Assembly: GCA_964536415.1 (NCBI GenBank) | Contig: CAZHXN010000059.1 | Span: 1 to 26,694 of the forward strand | Source: Trichothermofontia sp964536415 | GTDB taxonomy: Bacteria > Cyanobacteriota > Cyanobacteriia > B231 | Direction: 5' to 3' | Length of the DNA stretch: 26,694 nucleotides | Shown here: in pieces, positions 16,036 through 24,983 of the stretch | Position numbering within the stretch: position 1 is the first letter of the stretch | Layout: every line of letters starts with the position of its first letter | Made by a program: the position numbers and the translations under genes | The notes under the pieces: generated by a model | Databases searched by the model: none | What the model saw: only the letters and a program-made list of their open reading frames with translations | Told to the model about the DNA's origin: nothing

Positions 16036-17121
16036 TCAAGCTAAATCGGGGAACACTGCCTGTACCGCAGGATGCACCAACCGTTTTTGGTGAACGTTCA
16101 ATCCTTTGGCCAGGGCTGGGTCCGTGTCTAGCGCCTTGATCCCTTCATCGGCTAGCTTCATTACATAGGGCAGTGTGCTGTTATTCAAAGCTTGGGTCGC
16201 TGTCCAAGGGACTGCCCCCGGCATATTGGGGACCCCGTAATGCACCACTCCCGCTTCGATATAGGTCGGCTCGGTATGGGAGGTAGGCCGCAGGGTTTCG
16301 ACGCACCCCCCCTGATCCACCGCCACGTCTACAATCACCGCACCAGGATGCATTTGCTCCACCAGCGATCGCGACACCAGCATCGGTGCCCGTCGGCCTG
16401 GAACCAATACAGCCCCAATGACCAGATCCGCCTGGGTCACGGCTGCTTCTACCTGACTGGGATGACTGTACAGTAGCTCGGCCTGGAAGCCAAAGAGGGT
16501 TTCCAGATAGGCGAGGCGATCGACATTAATATCCAGGATCTTTACCTGGGCACCCAGTCCGATTGCCATCCGGGCCGCCTCCGTTCCCACCACACCCCCA
16601 CCGAGGATCACCACCCGACCCGGCGGGACACCGGCGACCCCCCCCAGGAGAACTCCCCGTCCCCCCTGTTGCCGTTCCAAAAACCGCGCCCCAAATTGCA
16701 CGGATAAACGGCCAGCAATCATGCTCATGGGCATGAGGAGGGGTAGGCGGCCATCCGGTAACTCAACGGTTTCATAGGCGATCGCGGTGGTGCCACTGGC
16801 GATCAAAGCTTCAGTTAGAGGGCGATCGGCAGCCAGATGGAGATAGGTAAACAGGAGTTGACCGGCTTGCAGCAACGGATATTCACTCGATAGCGGTTCC
16901 TTGACCTTCACCACCAGGGGTTGATTCCAGGCCCGTGCTGCGTCAGACACAATCTGCCCCCCAGCCTGCTGATAGTCCACATCGGTAAATCCGGCTCCTA
17001 GGCCAGCCCCAGTTTCAATCCAAACCTGGTGGCCCCGTTCCGTCAGCACCCGCACACTGCTGGGACTCAGCCCCACTCGAAACTCCTGATCCTTAGTCTC
17101 CTTCGGGACTCCAATATCCAT
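16036..17121 (-). CDS. ald: Alanine dehydrogenase
   Basis: NAD-dependent enzyme that interconverts L-alanine and pyruvate plus ammonia. The 361-aa protein starts MDIGVPKETKDQEFRVGLSP, the conserved family opening, at ATG 17121. GGAGGG is well placed upstream, so the 15 extra codons from 17166 are not needed. VVKVKEP carries the substrate-binding Lys and HLAADR the catalytic-region His. VVILGGGVVGTEAARMAIGLG is the NAD-binding Rossmann motif. VDQGGCVET and VPNMPGAVPWTAT are further signatures. It lies after the GldA-like gene on the same strand, separated by about 100 bp. Confidence 0.96.
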   Translation of the reverse strand: MDIGVPKETKDQEFRVGLSPSSVRVLTERGHQVWIETGAGLGAGFTDVDYQQAGGQIVSDAARAWNQPLVVKVKEPLSSEYPLLQAGQLLFTYLHLAADRPLTEALIASGTTAIAYETVELPDGRLPLLMPMSMIAGRLSVQFGARFLERQQGGRGVLLGGVAGVPPGRVVILGGGVVGTEAARMAIGLGAQVKILDINVDRLAYLETLFGFQAELLYSHPSQVEAAVTQADLVIGAVLVPGRRAPMLVSRSLVEQMHPGAVIVDVAVDQGGCVETLRPTSHTEPTYIEAGVVHYGVPNMPGAVPWTATQALNNSTLPYVMKLADEGIKALDTDPALAKGLNVHQKRLVHPAVQAVFPDLA

Positions 17122-17221
17122 GTTGTGTACCCTCCCTATTAGCCGTTTAGTCGCCGTTGAACGCATTGGAGCACGTTCACGCCGCGTCGCCCCAGGAGAA
17201 TCGTGACTTCCCCTAAAAGCA

Positions 17222-18475
17222 TCATAGATTTAATCCAGTGGGGGTTGGGGAAACGTCTGGGGCATCGTTACGGCTCAGTTCTGGCTCACGGGTTGTATAG
17301 CGGGCACTACTCATCTCACAGGGAGCCGTAGTAGACACCATTGCCGCCACCAATTGGGTGGGTACGACGGAGAAAGGCAAATGATGCAAATCCGAGGCAG
17401 GTGCACAGGCGATCGCCGCTGCTTGTTCCAATTCCGCCAACGTGACCTCAGCTAAGCCCAGATCGCGGAGGCAGGTAGGCAAACCAATCGTTTGGTAGAA
17501 ATTCAGCAATTGGTGACGGGCGGCGATCGCCAACTGACTGCCCTGGATCATTTCCTCCAGCCGAAGTTGCACCAGGATGCCATAGGCCACCTTTTCCCCG
17601 TGCAGGGTGGGAAAGCGTTTGGCCCCNNNNNNNNNNAGGTGCGTGAGGCCGTTGTGAACCGCATGGGCCGCCACCGTGCGACACTGGGCACCGCCCAATC
17701 CACCAATGACACCCGCCATCAGAACTGCTGCATCCACGACCTCTTGCCAGACCTCACTACCCGGAGCCTGGAGGGCCGCTTGGGACTTTTGGAGCAAGAT
17801 ATCCCGCAATACCCGCGCCTGTTGCACCGCCGCAATAATCAGCGTTTGGGAAGAGTGACCGCTGCTGACCGAGGCTTCATACCACTTGGCCAGGGCATCG
17901 CCAATCCCAGCGATCAGGGTACGTTGCGGGGCCGTGGCCACTAGGTCATAGTCCAGAACCAGCAAATCCGGGCACCGACTCAAGCCCACATCGTACTGAA
18001 AAGCCCCATCGTCGGAATAAACATTAGAGAGGGCCGTCCAGGCAGCACAGGTCGCCGCTGCGGTGGGAATTGTCACGATCGGCAATTGACACTGCTCCGC
18101 CAGCAGTTTGGCCGTATCCAGGGCTTTGCCCCCGCCCACCCCAATAATCACATCGGCGTGATGATCAGCCACCCGATCGCGCAACCGTTGCAGACTCGCT
18201 TCACTACAGTCGGGCGTGTACTCGGCTTCGGCGATCGCAAGGGGCGTCTTTTCCAACCCCGGTTGCCAGTGGGCCAGGGTCAAGGTTAATGTCTGCGCCC
18301 CCCCTACCAACAAAGGCCGCTGCCCCAATCGGGCGATCGCAGCGGTCATCGCTGGCAGAATCCCTCGCCCCCGGACGACTTGCGCTGGGGCCACCTTCAA
18401 CGCCGCGATCGTATCCGGTAGGGGTGACGGGGGTAAATGGCAAGCGTGCTCCGTAGCAGGGAATAGGTGTGGCAT
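17222..18475 (-). CDS. Iron-containing alcohol dehydrogenase, glycerol-dehydrogenase-like (contains assembly gap)
   Basis: A member of the group III (iron/zinc) polyol dehydrogenase family, related to GldA. IIGVGGGKALDTAK is the nucleotide-binding GGG motif. The metal ligands are present: Asp in AGIGDALAKWYEA, His in AHAVHNGLTH and His in LHGEKVAYG. A 10-N gap falls between the last two, but the frame continues and the spacing fits relatives. I prefer the ATG at 18475 (MPHLFPATEHACHL); the frame extends upstream to 18595 without family resemblance. The C-terminal 40 residues are polar and look disordered. The substrate (glycerol or another short polyol or ketol) cannot be told from sequence. 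Confidence 0.88.
   Translation of the reverse strand: MPHLFPATEHACHLPPSPLPDTIAALKVAPAQVVRGRGILPAMTAAIARLGQRPLLVGGAQTLTLTLAHWQPGLEKTPLAIAEAEYTPDCSEASLQRLRDRVADHHADVIIGVGGGKALDTAKLLAEQCQLPIVTIPTAAATCAAWTALSNVYSDDGAFQYDVGLSRCPDLLVLDYDLVATAPQRTLIAGIGDALAKWYEASVSSGHSSQTLIIAAVQQARVLRDILLQKSQAALQAPGSEVWQEVVDAAVLMAGVIGGLGGAQCRTVAAHAVHNGLTHXXXXGAKRFPTLHGEKVAYGILVQLRLEEMIQGSQLAIAARHQLLNFYQTIGLPTCLRDLGLAEVTLAELEQAAAIACAPASDLHHLPFSVVPTQLVAAMVSTTAPCEMSSARYTTREPELSRNDAPDVSPTPTGLNL
17627..17636. other. Assembly gap (10 N)
   Basis: Run of N inside the GldA-like gene, between two metal-ligand motifs. The frame is kept across the placeholder. Confidence 0.99.
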
Positions 18476-18795
18476 AGGCACAAGACCGCGAGAGTATCTG
18501 AATCCCCAGTGTATAGCGCCAGCCCTAGGGATTGGGATGCCACAGGGATAACAATTCTGGTGTCCACTTGCCGCAAACCACAAGAATGTGTGCATTCCGA
18601 CTGGACGGACTGAGATGAACCCTTCGGAAGGTTGGGGAGAGGGACCACGGCCAGAACGTTAAGGAAACCTGCAACCCCTCCTATCCCCCCAGTGGGGATG
18701 CTAGCCTAAATAAAATTGGCGGAGTCGCATTGGCTGTTCGATCGCAGCTTAGCGGCTTCTCAACCCCCACCCTTGGTGTTATTTGAGGTCTGCAC

Positions 18796-20016
18796 GTGGT
18801 CACAACCCCTGAAAAAATCCAAACGCCGACAGCCGAGACAGCTGCCCCCGCTGTTCGCGCCGCCTCTCCACAGGGGGATCGCGTAGCGGTCTTGCTCATG
18901 GGCTATGGGGAAGTGGAGCGCTATGAAGATTTTGCCAACTACAATGAACAGGCCCTCAATCTCCTGACCGCCAAATTTGCCCCGGTTCCCACCTGGATTT
19001 ATCCCCCCTTGGCCCGGTTGTTGGCGATGTTTGACTTCCACGAATGGGGACACCAACACGGGAATTTTATTTCCCCCCACAATGGAATTTTTGAGCGACA
19101 ACGGGCTGGGATTGAGCAACACTTGCAGGCCACCTGGGGCGATCGTGTGCAGGTCTACAAAGCGTTTAACTTCTGTGCCCCGTTCCTGCCTCGGCAAGTA
19201 TTGGCGCAAATTCAGGCCGATGGGTTTGACAAGCTCTTGATCTATCCCCTTTTAGTGGTGGATTCGATCTTTACCAGCGGGATTGCGATCGAACAGGTGA
19301 ATCGTGCCCTGGCAGCAATGGCAACCGAGGCAACCCACTGGGTTAAGGGAGTGCGCTATCTGCCCTCATTCTTCGATCGCCCGGACTATTTAGATCTGAT
19401 GGCCCGTTTAGTCGAAGACAAAATCCAATCAGACCTGATCATGGCCCATCTGCCCTCCCAGATTGGTATTGTGCTGATGAACCACGGCTGCCCCCACAAG
19501 GCCAAGGGCTTTACATCGGGGATTACGGAAAGTCAGTTGCTCTACGATCGTGTGCGCGATCGCCTGATTGAACGCTATCCCCTGATCTCGATCGGCTGGC
19601 TCAACCATGATACCCCCCTGATCGAGTGGACCCAGCCCAATGTGTGGCAAGCAGCGCGGAATTTAATCGATCTAGGTGCGACGGCGATCGTGATGATGCC
19701 GATCGGCTTTGCGACGGAGAATCATGAGACCCTACTAGATGTGGAGCATATCATCCATGCCCTGCGGCGGCGGCGTCCGGATGTCACCTATGTACAAATG
19801 GACTGCGTGAATGATAATCCGGCATTTTTACAAATGGCCGCCAATTGGGTCAATCCCCTCATTGCCGATCTCTTGGCAGAACAAAGTTTGGCGGTCAATC
19901 CAACCCTAGCGATCGCCCAAGCAGCCCATATTCACGATCATTCCCATCCCCACGATCATTTCCACACTCCTCACCCGGATCATGCCCATCCATCCCCTGC
20001 AAGACATTCTCACTGA
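18796..20016 (+). CDS. Ferrochelatase-like protein with histidine-rich C-terminus
   Basis: A 406-aa protein of the chelatase fold: VAVLLMGYGEVERYEDFANY at the N-terminus, FNFCAPFLPRQV, LLIYPLLVVDSIF and IVLMNHGCPHKAKGFTSG. Cyanobacterial relatives are usually named ferrochelatase. It differs from the standard HemH, so its substrate may be another tetrapyrrole or metal. The last 30 residues hold about ten His in HxHDH-type clusters (HIHDHSHPHDHFHTPHPDH), a likely metal-binding tail. The start is a GTG at 18796 with GAGG at 18785-18788. The 18476-18795 spacer before it, shared with the divergent GldA-like gene, shows no feature I can name with confidence. Confidence 0.75.
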   Translation: MVTTPEKIQTPTAETAAPAVRAASPQGDRVAVLLMGYGEVERYEDFANYNEQALNLLTAKFAPVPTWIYPPLARLLAMFDFHEWGHQHGNFISPHNGIFERQRAGIEQHLQATWGDRVQVYKAFNFCAPFLPRQVLAQIQADGFDKLLIYPLLVVDSIFTSGIAIEQVNRALAAMATEATHWVKGVRYLPSFFDRPDYLDLMARLVEDKIQSDLIMAHLPSQIGIVLMNHGCPHKAKGFTSGITESQLLYDRVRDRLIERYPLISIGWLNHDTPLIEWTQPNVWQAARNLIDLGATAIVMMPIGFATENHETLLDVEHIIHALRRRRPDVTYVQMDCVNDNPAFLQMAANWVNPLIADLLAEQSLAVNPTLAIAQAAHIHDHSHPHDHFHTPHPDHAHPSPARHSH

Positions 20017-20089
20017 CGGTTCCGCCACCCATTCGGGGAATAATTAAGAAACTAACCTGGCTACTCTTCACTACCCGTGGTAAACAGCC

Positions 20090-21154
20090 GTGTCGAGATC
20101 CTTAATTGCTAGTCGTCTTCGTCCTTGGATACGCGATCGCTTGGGAGACGTATTGTACCTGAGTGGTCTGACCCATCCACAGCAAGTGGGGGCCACCAAA
20201 CTTACCATTGTTACCTTTCATCGGGTGTTACCGGCCCCAGCCCTAGCGGAATATCCCCTAGCGGGGATTGCTGTTTCCGTTGAGGAATTTCAGTGGTTTA
20301 TCCAATTCTTCACCCGCTATTACACCTGTGGCTCCCTTGTCCAGATCTACGATCGTTGGCACCAAGGGGAAACGCCCGATAAACCCTTTTTGGCGATTAC
20401 CTTTGATGATGGCCAGTTAGATAACTTCCGCTATGCCCTCCCGGTGTTGACTGAGGCGGGGGTTACCGCCAGTTTTTATGTTCCCGTGGGGGCGATCGAC
20501 CATAACGAAACCCTCTGGCACGATCGGGTGGCCTATGCAGGGACCCAACTGTTGGGGCAGGCTCCCCAGCAAGCGCAGGTGTTATTTGCGGAACTGGGGG
20601 TCACAGTGGGGAAAGATGCCAACACAACTGTGCATCAGGTTATTACCCAACTCAAACCAAAACCCGCTTTGGTCTGTCGGGAGTGGGTCGCCCGCTTGGA
20701 GAAAGCCCTCGCTCAACCCAGTACGAGTAATGGCTATCGGCCCGATTGGGATGGCATGATGACGTGGGAGCAATTACGAACCCTTGTCGCCCAAGGGCAT
20801 GAGGTGGGTTCCCATTCGCTGAGCCACAGTATCCTGACCAATGTGGATGCGGCCCAACTGACCCAAGAAGTCACAGGCTCCCGGCAGCGCCTGCAAGCCA
20901 TGCTGGACCAACCCATCTCCTCCTTCTGTTATCCCAATGGGGATTGTAACGACCAGGTGGTAGCCGCCGTCCGGCAGGCCGGTTATCCCTTGGCGGTGAC
21001 GACACGCTGGGGAGCTAATGATCAGCAAGCCGATCCCTTGCGGCTCACCCGTTTCGACATGTCGAGCCAGCATACCCGCGATCGTCATGGGCAGATGAGC
21101 CAAAGCCGACTGGCTTTCCGCCTGAGTCCCTATTTCCCAGCCCCCCAATCATGA
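20090..21154 (+). CDS. Polysaccharide deacetylase (NodB/CE4 family)
   Basis: Metal-dependent deacetylase that removes N- or O-acetyl groups from envelope or exported polysaccharide. The 354-aa protein has the CE4 motifs in order: TFDDG (104-108, catalytic and metal Asp), HSLSH (242-246, metal His pair) and FCYPNG. A long insertion of about 90 residues lies between motifs 1 and 2. The start is GTG at 20090 (MSRSLIASRLRPW), with no strong ribosome-binding site. The stop overlaps the ATG of the glycosyltransferase as ATGA, so the two are translationally coupled and probably act on the same glycan. Confidence 0.9.
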   Translation: MSRSLIASRLRPWIRDRLGDVLYLSGLTHPQQVGATKLTIVTFHRVLPAPALAEYPLAGIAVSVEEFQWFIQFFTRYYTCGSLVQIYDRWHQGETPDKPFLAITFDDGQLDNFRYALPVLTEAGVTASFYVPVGAIDHNETLWHDRVAYAGTQLLGQAPQQAQVLFAELGVTVGKDANTTVHQVITQLKPKPALVCREWVARLEKALAQPSTSNGYRPDWDGMMTWEQLRTLVAQGHEVGSHSLSHSILTNVDAAQLTQEVTGSRQRLQAMLDQPISSFCYPNGDCNDQVVAAVRQAGYPLAVTTRWGANDQQADPLRLTRFDMSSQHTRDRHGQMSQSRLAFRLSPYFPAPQS

Positions 21155-22389
21155 AAATTGCCTATCTCAGCAGCCAGTATCCGGCCCCCTCCCATACCTT
21201 TATTCGGCGTGAAGTGGAAGCTCTGCGTCGTCGAGGGCTGGATATTGACACATTCAGCATCCGTCCTCCTAAGGCCCATGAAGTGATTTCGGCAGCCGAT
21301 CAGCAGAGTCTCGCGACGACCTGGTATGTATTACCCACTTCCCCACTTCATATTCTTCGGAACAACCTGGTCCTCTTTCTGCGGCGACCGGTAACCTACC
21401 TGCGCACCCTGGCCCAAACCTTAACTCATCGCCTACCGGGCTTGAAGGGGCTACTCTGGTCCGGTTTTTATTTTCTGGAGGCCATGTTACTGGCCGAGCA
21501 ATTTGAAGCCCGCCAGGTTCGGCATCTCCATAACCATTTTGCTAATCCTGCCGCTAACGTGGGCTTGGCGATCTGTCGTTACCTGGGGATCACTTGGTCA
21601 ATGACCCTCCACGGTCTCTGTGATTTTGATGACCCACTCACGATCCTTTTGGCGGAAAAGGTGGCAGCTTGCCAGTTTGTTGCCTGTGCCACCCAATTTG
21701 GGCGTGCCCAGACAATGCGTCTGACCCCCCCGGAACAATGGCATAAGGTGTTTGTGTCGCGATGTGGGTTGGAACTCGATCGGTTTCCGTCACAACCCCA
21801 TGCCGCCAAGCTTACCGATCGCCTCCAGGTTCTCTGTGTAGCCCGTCTGTCGTCTGAAAAGGGTCAAGTGGGGTTGATTCAAGCGTTTGCCTTGGCAGTG
21901 GCGAAAGGACTAGATGCGGATCTGATTCTCATTGGCGGTGGGCCTGATGAGGCACGTATCCGGGCCGCAGTAAGTGAACATCAGCTTGAAGCACGAGTCA
22001 AGTTGCTGGGGATTCAGTCGGAAGACGTTGTGTTTGAAACCATGCTCACCAGTGATTTCTTTGTGTTGGCTAGTTTTGTGGAAGGGTTGCCAATGGTGTT
22101 GATGGAGGCCCTGTTCCTGAAACTGCCCACGATCGCCCCTATGATTAATGGCATTCCTGAACTCATCGAACATGAACGCACGGGGTTACTATTCATTGCC
22201 GGGGATTGGCCCCAACTGGCCGATCGCATGGTAACAATGGCCCAGGATGCGGATCTACGTGCCCGCTTGGCTACTGCTGGCTACCAGAAGGTCATTGAAG
22301 AATTCAATATTGATCATGCCGTGATCCCGCTCTATCAGCATTTTGTCGCGCTGGCGGGTGAGGTCACACCAACGGAGATCGCGGGATGA
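21151..22389 (+). CDS. Family 4 glycosyltransferase
   Basis: A GT-B fold, retaining glycosyltransferase of 412 aa. It starts MKIAYLSSQYPAPSHTFIRREV, typical of GT4 enzymes making exopolysaccharide. The nucleotide-sugar domain has LCVARLSSEKGQVGLIQAF, LILIGGGPDEARI and FVLASFVEGLPMVLMEAL, which contains the E-x7-E motif. A central HLHNHFANPAANVG supplies the active-site His region. No transmembrane helix is clear, so it probably acts at the inner face of the plasma membrane. It is linked by 4-bp overlaps to the deacetylase before it and the DUF3465 gene after it. The sugar donor is unknown. Confidence 0.92.
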   Translation: MKIAYLSSQYPAPSHTFIRREVEALRRRGLDIDTFSIRPPKAHEVISAADQQSLATTWYVLPTSPLHILRNNLVLFLRRPVTYLRTLAQTLTHRLPGLKGLLWSGFYFLEAMLLAEQFEARQVRHLHNHFANPAANVGLAICRYLGITWSMTLHGLCDFDDPLTILLAEKVAACQFVACATQFGRAQTMRLTPPEQWHKVFVSRCGLELDRFPSQPHAAKLTDRLQVLCVARLSSEKGQVGLIQAFALAVAKGLDADLILIGGGPDEARIRAAVSEHQLEARVKLLGIQSEDVVFETMLTSDFFVLASFVEGLPMVLMEALFLKLPTIAPMINGIPELIEHERTGLLFIAGDWPQLADRMVTMAQDADLRARLATAGYQKVIEEFNIDHAVIPLYQHFVALAGEVTPTEIAG

Positions 22390-22901
22390 ATCGATGGCAA
22401 GGGTTAAGTCGGGCTGGGAGGGCGATGCTGCTAGGGAGAGGCTGGGCAAGCACGATCGTGATCTTGACCTTGCTCACCTATCCTGCCTATGCCCACCAAA
22501 CCTGTAGCCCGGTTCAGCCGCGCCCGGGTGTTGTTCCCGTCTGTCCGCCTACTGCGCCAACAGTTACCAGCGATCAACAGCTGCGATCGGCGTTTGAACG
22601 ACGCCAAAGTAATCTCCAGATTGCAGGCAGTGGGACGGTGGTACGGCTCTTATCAGACGATTTAGAAGGCAGTCGGCACCAGCGGTTTATTCTCCGCCTG
22701 CGATCGGGGCAAACGGTGCTGGTGGCCCACAATATCGATTTAGCCCCTAGGGTGGCATCCCTGCGCGTGGGTGATATCGTGTCGTTCTATGGGGAATACG
22801 AGTGGAGTGAAGAGGGCGGGGTTATCCACTGGACCCATCATGATCCTGCCGGTCGCCACGTGGCTGGCTGGCTCAAGCATAAGGGTAAAACTTACCAATA
22901 A
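22386..22901 (+). CDS. Exported DUF3465-family protein
   Basis: A 171-aa protein with an N-terminal hydrophobic segment (about 20-34, STIVILTLLTYPAYA) ending in an AYA signal-peptidase-type site. The mature part carries the DUF3465 core: GTVVRLLSDDLEGSRHQRFIL, GQTVLVAHNIDLAPRV, GDIVSFYGEYEW and VIHWTHHDPAGRHVAGWLKH. Its biochemical role is not known. An OB-like, all-beta fold seems likely from the alternating strands. It overlaps the glycosyltransferase by 4 bp, so it is the third gene of the operon. Confidence 0.88.
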   Translation: MNRWQGLSRAGRAMLLGRGWASTIVILTLLTYPAYAHQTCSPVQPRPGVVPVCPPTAPTVTSDQQLRSAFERRQSNLQIAGSGTVVRLLSDDLEGSRHQRFILRLRSGQTVLVAHNIDLAPRVASLRVGDIVSFYGEYEWSEEGGVIHWTHHDPAGRHVAGWLKHKGKTYQ

Positions 22902-23042
22902 GTGTTGCTTTTGCCAGACCTAATCCCCGCATGGGTACCGTTGATCTGCACTGCGTTTGACGCCAACCCACGCCTTGACACTTTTGTGAATCCGGTTGGT
23001 TGCCAAAATCGTACTGCGGTTCCCCTAGGAAATCACACTGCT

Positions 23043-23606
23043 TCAAAGTCGCGATAGGAGTTCTTGTTTTTTGGCTTGAAATTCTTCTTCCGTGAGGATG
23101 CCTTGCTCCTTCAGCTTACCCAGTTTTTCCAGGGCTTGATACACGTCAGCAGCTTCCTCCTTTTTCTCCTTTTCGAGGTCGGAGACGTAGGTTTTGCCTC
23201 GTTCAAAGGCCACATCGTAGGCCCGTTTGAGTTGATCTTCAACAAAGTCACTCAGAGTCCCCGCATTACTAAAATGGTTGATGGCTACCTGACCAACGGC
23301 ATAAGTCGAGGCCCCGGAGGCTACGGACATGGAGAGACCCCCCAGAATGGTCCCCACGCCGGGAATCGCTTTAATAAAGCTGGCTCCTAAGCGGGCGATC
23401 GTGGTGCCGGTCAAGGCCGAGACAAAGGTTTTCCCCTTGCTGCGGGTATAGTCCACGCCGTAGAGTTCGGCTAATTGTTGCAGCATTTCCAGTTGGACAG
23501 CGGTGACCGCAGCAAAGTCCACAAGGGGAATGGGAATCAATCCGCCCCCCATTGCCCACAAAACATGGGAGCGAATAATGGCATCGGCCTGGGTTCGGAT
23601 CGTCAT
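23043..23606 (-). CDS. DUF697-type membrane-associated protein with SHOCT tail
   Basis: A 187-aa protein with two parts. Residues 1-120 resemble DUF697: a stretch with GGGLIPIPLVDFAAVTAVQ, followed by LAELYGVDYTRSKGKTFVSALTG and two Gly/Ala-rich hydrophobic helices (GASFIKAIPGVGTILGGLSM). After a charged linker, residues about 155-187 form a SHOCT domain (LGKLKEQGILTEEEFQAKKQELL), a short helical oligomerisation module. Function is unknown. The gene is convergent with the DUF3465 operon and has no partner. Confidence 0.82.
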   Translation of the reverse strand: MTIRTQADAIIRSHVLWAMGGGLIPIPLVDFAAVTAVQLEMLQQLAELYGVDYTRSKGKTFVSALTGTTIARLGASFIKAIPGVGTILGGLSMSVASGASTYAVGQVAINHFSNAGTLSDFVEDQLKRAYDVAFERGKTYVSDLEKEKKEEAADVYQALEKLGKLKEQGILTEEEFQAKKQELLSRL

Positions 23607-23895
23607 GGGTGCCGCTCTCTGCTGCTTGCAAGTGGGAATCGGTTCAAGTCGCCGCGATCGCGGATGGTGATAACGATCGACTCACGGATACCGCCTCTAG
23701 AATAACAAATTTGAGTGATCTCCCTCTGCTAATGTATCCCTTAGTACCTGCTTAAGCTCATCCGCCGCTATCCCCCCAGCAGTTAAAATGGATAGTCTGT
23801 AGATAACTTCAAAACGCCAACGGATGCAGCCCCTGGCGGCTGACACTGACAACGGGTGTCCTGTCGCCTCCCTATTCTCCTATTGGGTTAGTGCC

Positions 23896-24804
23896 ATGAT
23901 CATCACCCAGACTGTAGCCGCTGATCCCCTCTTACCAACAGCGTTACCCGACCATACCCAGCTACCAGAGTCGGACGGTACCTTTGTGAAGAACTTTCAA
24001 GAGCATCCCCAAAGTTTGCTGTTAACCGATTCGGTGACGCCAATTTTGCAACAACAGCATCCGGACGAACAATATTGCATTGGTCAAGACTGCGGAATTT
24101 ATTGGCGCTTAACTGATCCGCCAGAAAAGGGAGCCGTCGCCCCAGATTGGTTCTATGTGCCCCAGGTACCGCCGACCCTCAATGGACAACTGCGTCGTTC
24201 CTATGTGATGTGGCAGGAAATTGTGGCTCCGCTCATTGTCTTGGAATTTGTCTCTGGTGATGGGCAAGCGGAACGGGATACTACCCCCTATGTGGGTAAG
24301 TTTTGGGTCTATGAGCAGGCGATTCGGGTGCCGTTCTATGGGATTTATGAGGGGGAAAAGGCGCGTGTAGCCGTGTATCGCCGGAGTGATGGTTGCTATC
24401 AACTGCTGACAGCCAACGATCGCGGCCATTATGTCATTCCACCGTTGGGGATTGAATTAGGCATTTGGCAGGGCCAATATCAGAACATGACCCTGCCCTG
24501 GTTACGGTGGTGGGATAGCCAGGGTAATTTATTGCTAACTGGCGCGGAACGGGCTGAACAAGAGCGCCAACGCGCTGAACAGGAACGCCAACGCGCTGAA
24601 CAGGAACACCAACGCGCTGAACAGGAACACCAACGGGCCGAGCAGGAACACCAACAGGCTGAGCAGGAGCGCCAACGCGCTGAGCAGGAGCGCCAACGCG
24701 CTGAACAAGCAGAATTGTTGTTGCATCAGGAGCGATCGCGGGCGGAACAATTGGCTGAACAGCTACGTGCCCTGGGGATTGATCCGGATGCAGCCATCCG
24801 TTAG
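23896..24804 (+). CDS. Uma2-family (DUF820) protein with coiled-coil repeat tail
   Basis: Uma2 proteins are PD-(D/E)XK nuclease-fold proteins, very abundant in cyanobacteria, whose cellular role is unclear. Residues about 25-200 carry the family features: APDWFYVPQVPP, PLIVLEFVSGDGQAERDT with its conserved Glu, and YEQAIRVPFYGIYEG. The last 90 residues are seven RAEQE-type heptads followed by LHQERSRAEQLAEQLRALGID, a long charged helix. I prefer the ATG at 23896 (MIITQTVAADP) over the one at 23824, because the added 24 residues look unlike the family. This gives about 302 aa. Confidence 0.85.
   Translation: MIITQTVAADPLLPTALPDHTQLPESDGTFVKNFQEHPQSLLLTDSVTPILQQQHPDEQYCIGQDCGIYWRLTDPPEKGAVAPDWFYVPQVPPTLNGQLRRSYVMWQEIVAPLIVLEFVSGDGQAERDTTPYVGKFWVYEQAIRVPFYGIYEGEKARVAVYRRSDGCYQLLTANDRGHYVIPPLGIELGIWQGQYQNMTLPWLRWWDSQGNLLLTGAERAEQERQRAEQERQRAEQEHQRAEQEHQRAEQEHQQAEQERQRAEQERQRAEQAELLLHQERSRAEQLAEQLRALGIDPDAAIR
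24550..24717 (+). repeat. 21-bp tandem repeat encoding RAEQE-type heptads
   Basis: Seven consecutive 21-bp units, then a partial eighth, inside the Uma2-type gene. The units encode RAEQERQ, RAEQEHQ or QAEQERQ. The nucleotide copies differ at only a few third positions, so copy number can change by recombination without breaking the frame. Confidence 0.93.
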
Positions 24805-24983
24805 CTAACGTTTACGGTTTTTATGACCTTACAGGTGATATCAGGCAGTCATGGCAATACTGTAGAAATGCTTAACTGAAGCTCCGATTGATAGGCGAAA
24901 GTGAGGTTTTTACTGATTACTGCCAGAGCTTGGAATGTTATCCTTCCCTAAGGTCTGCCAAGCAATAATTAAGGATTGTCACG

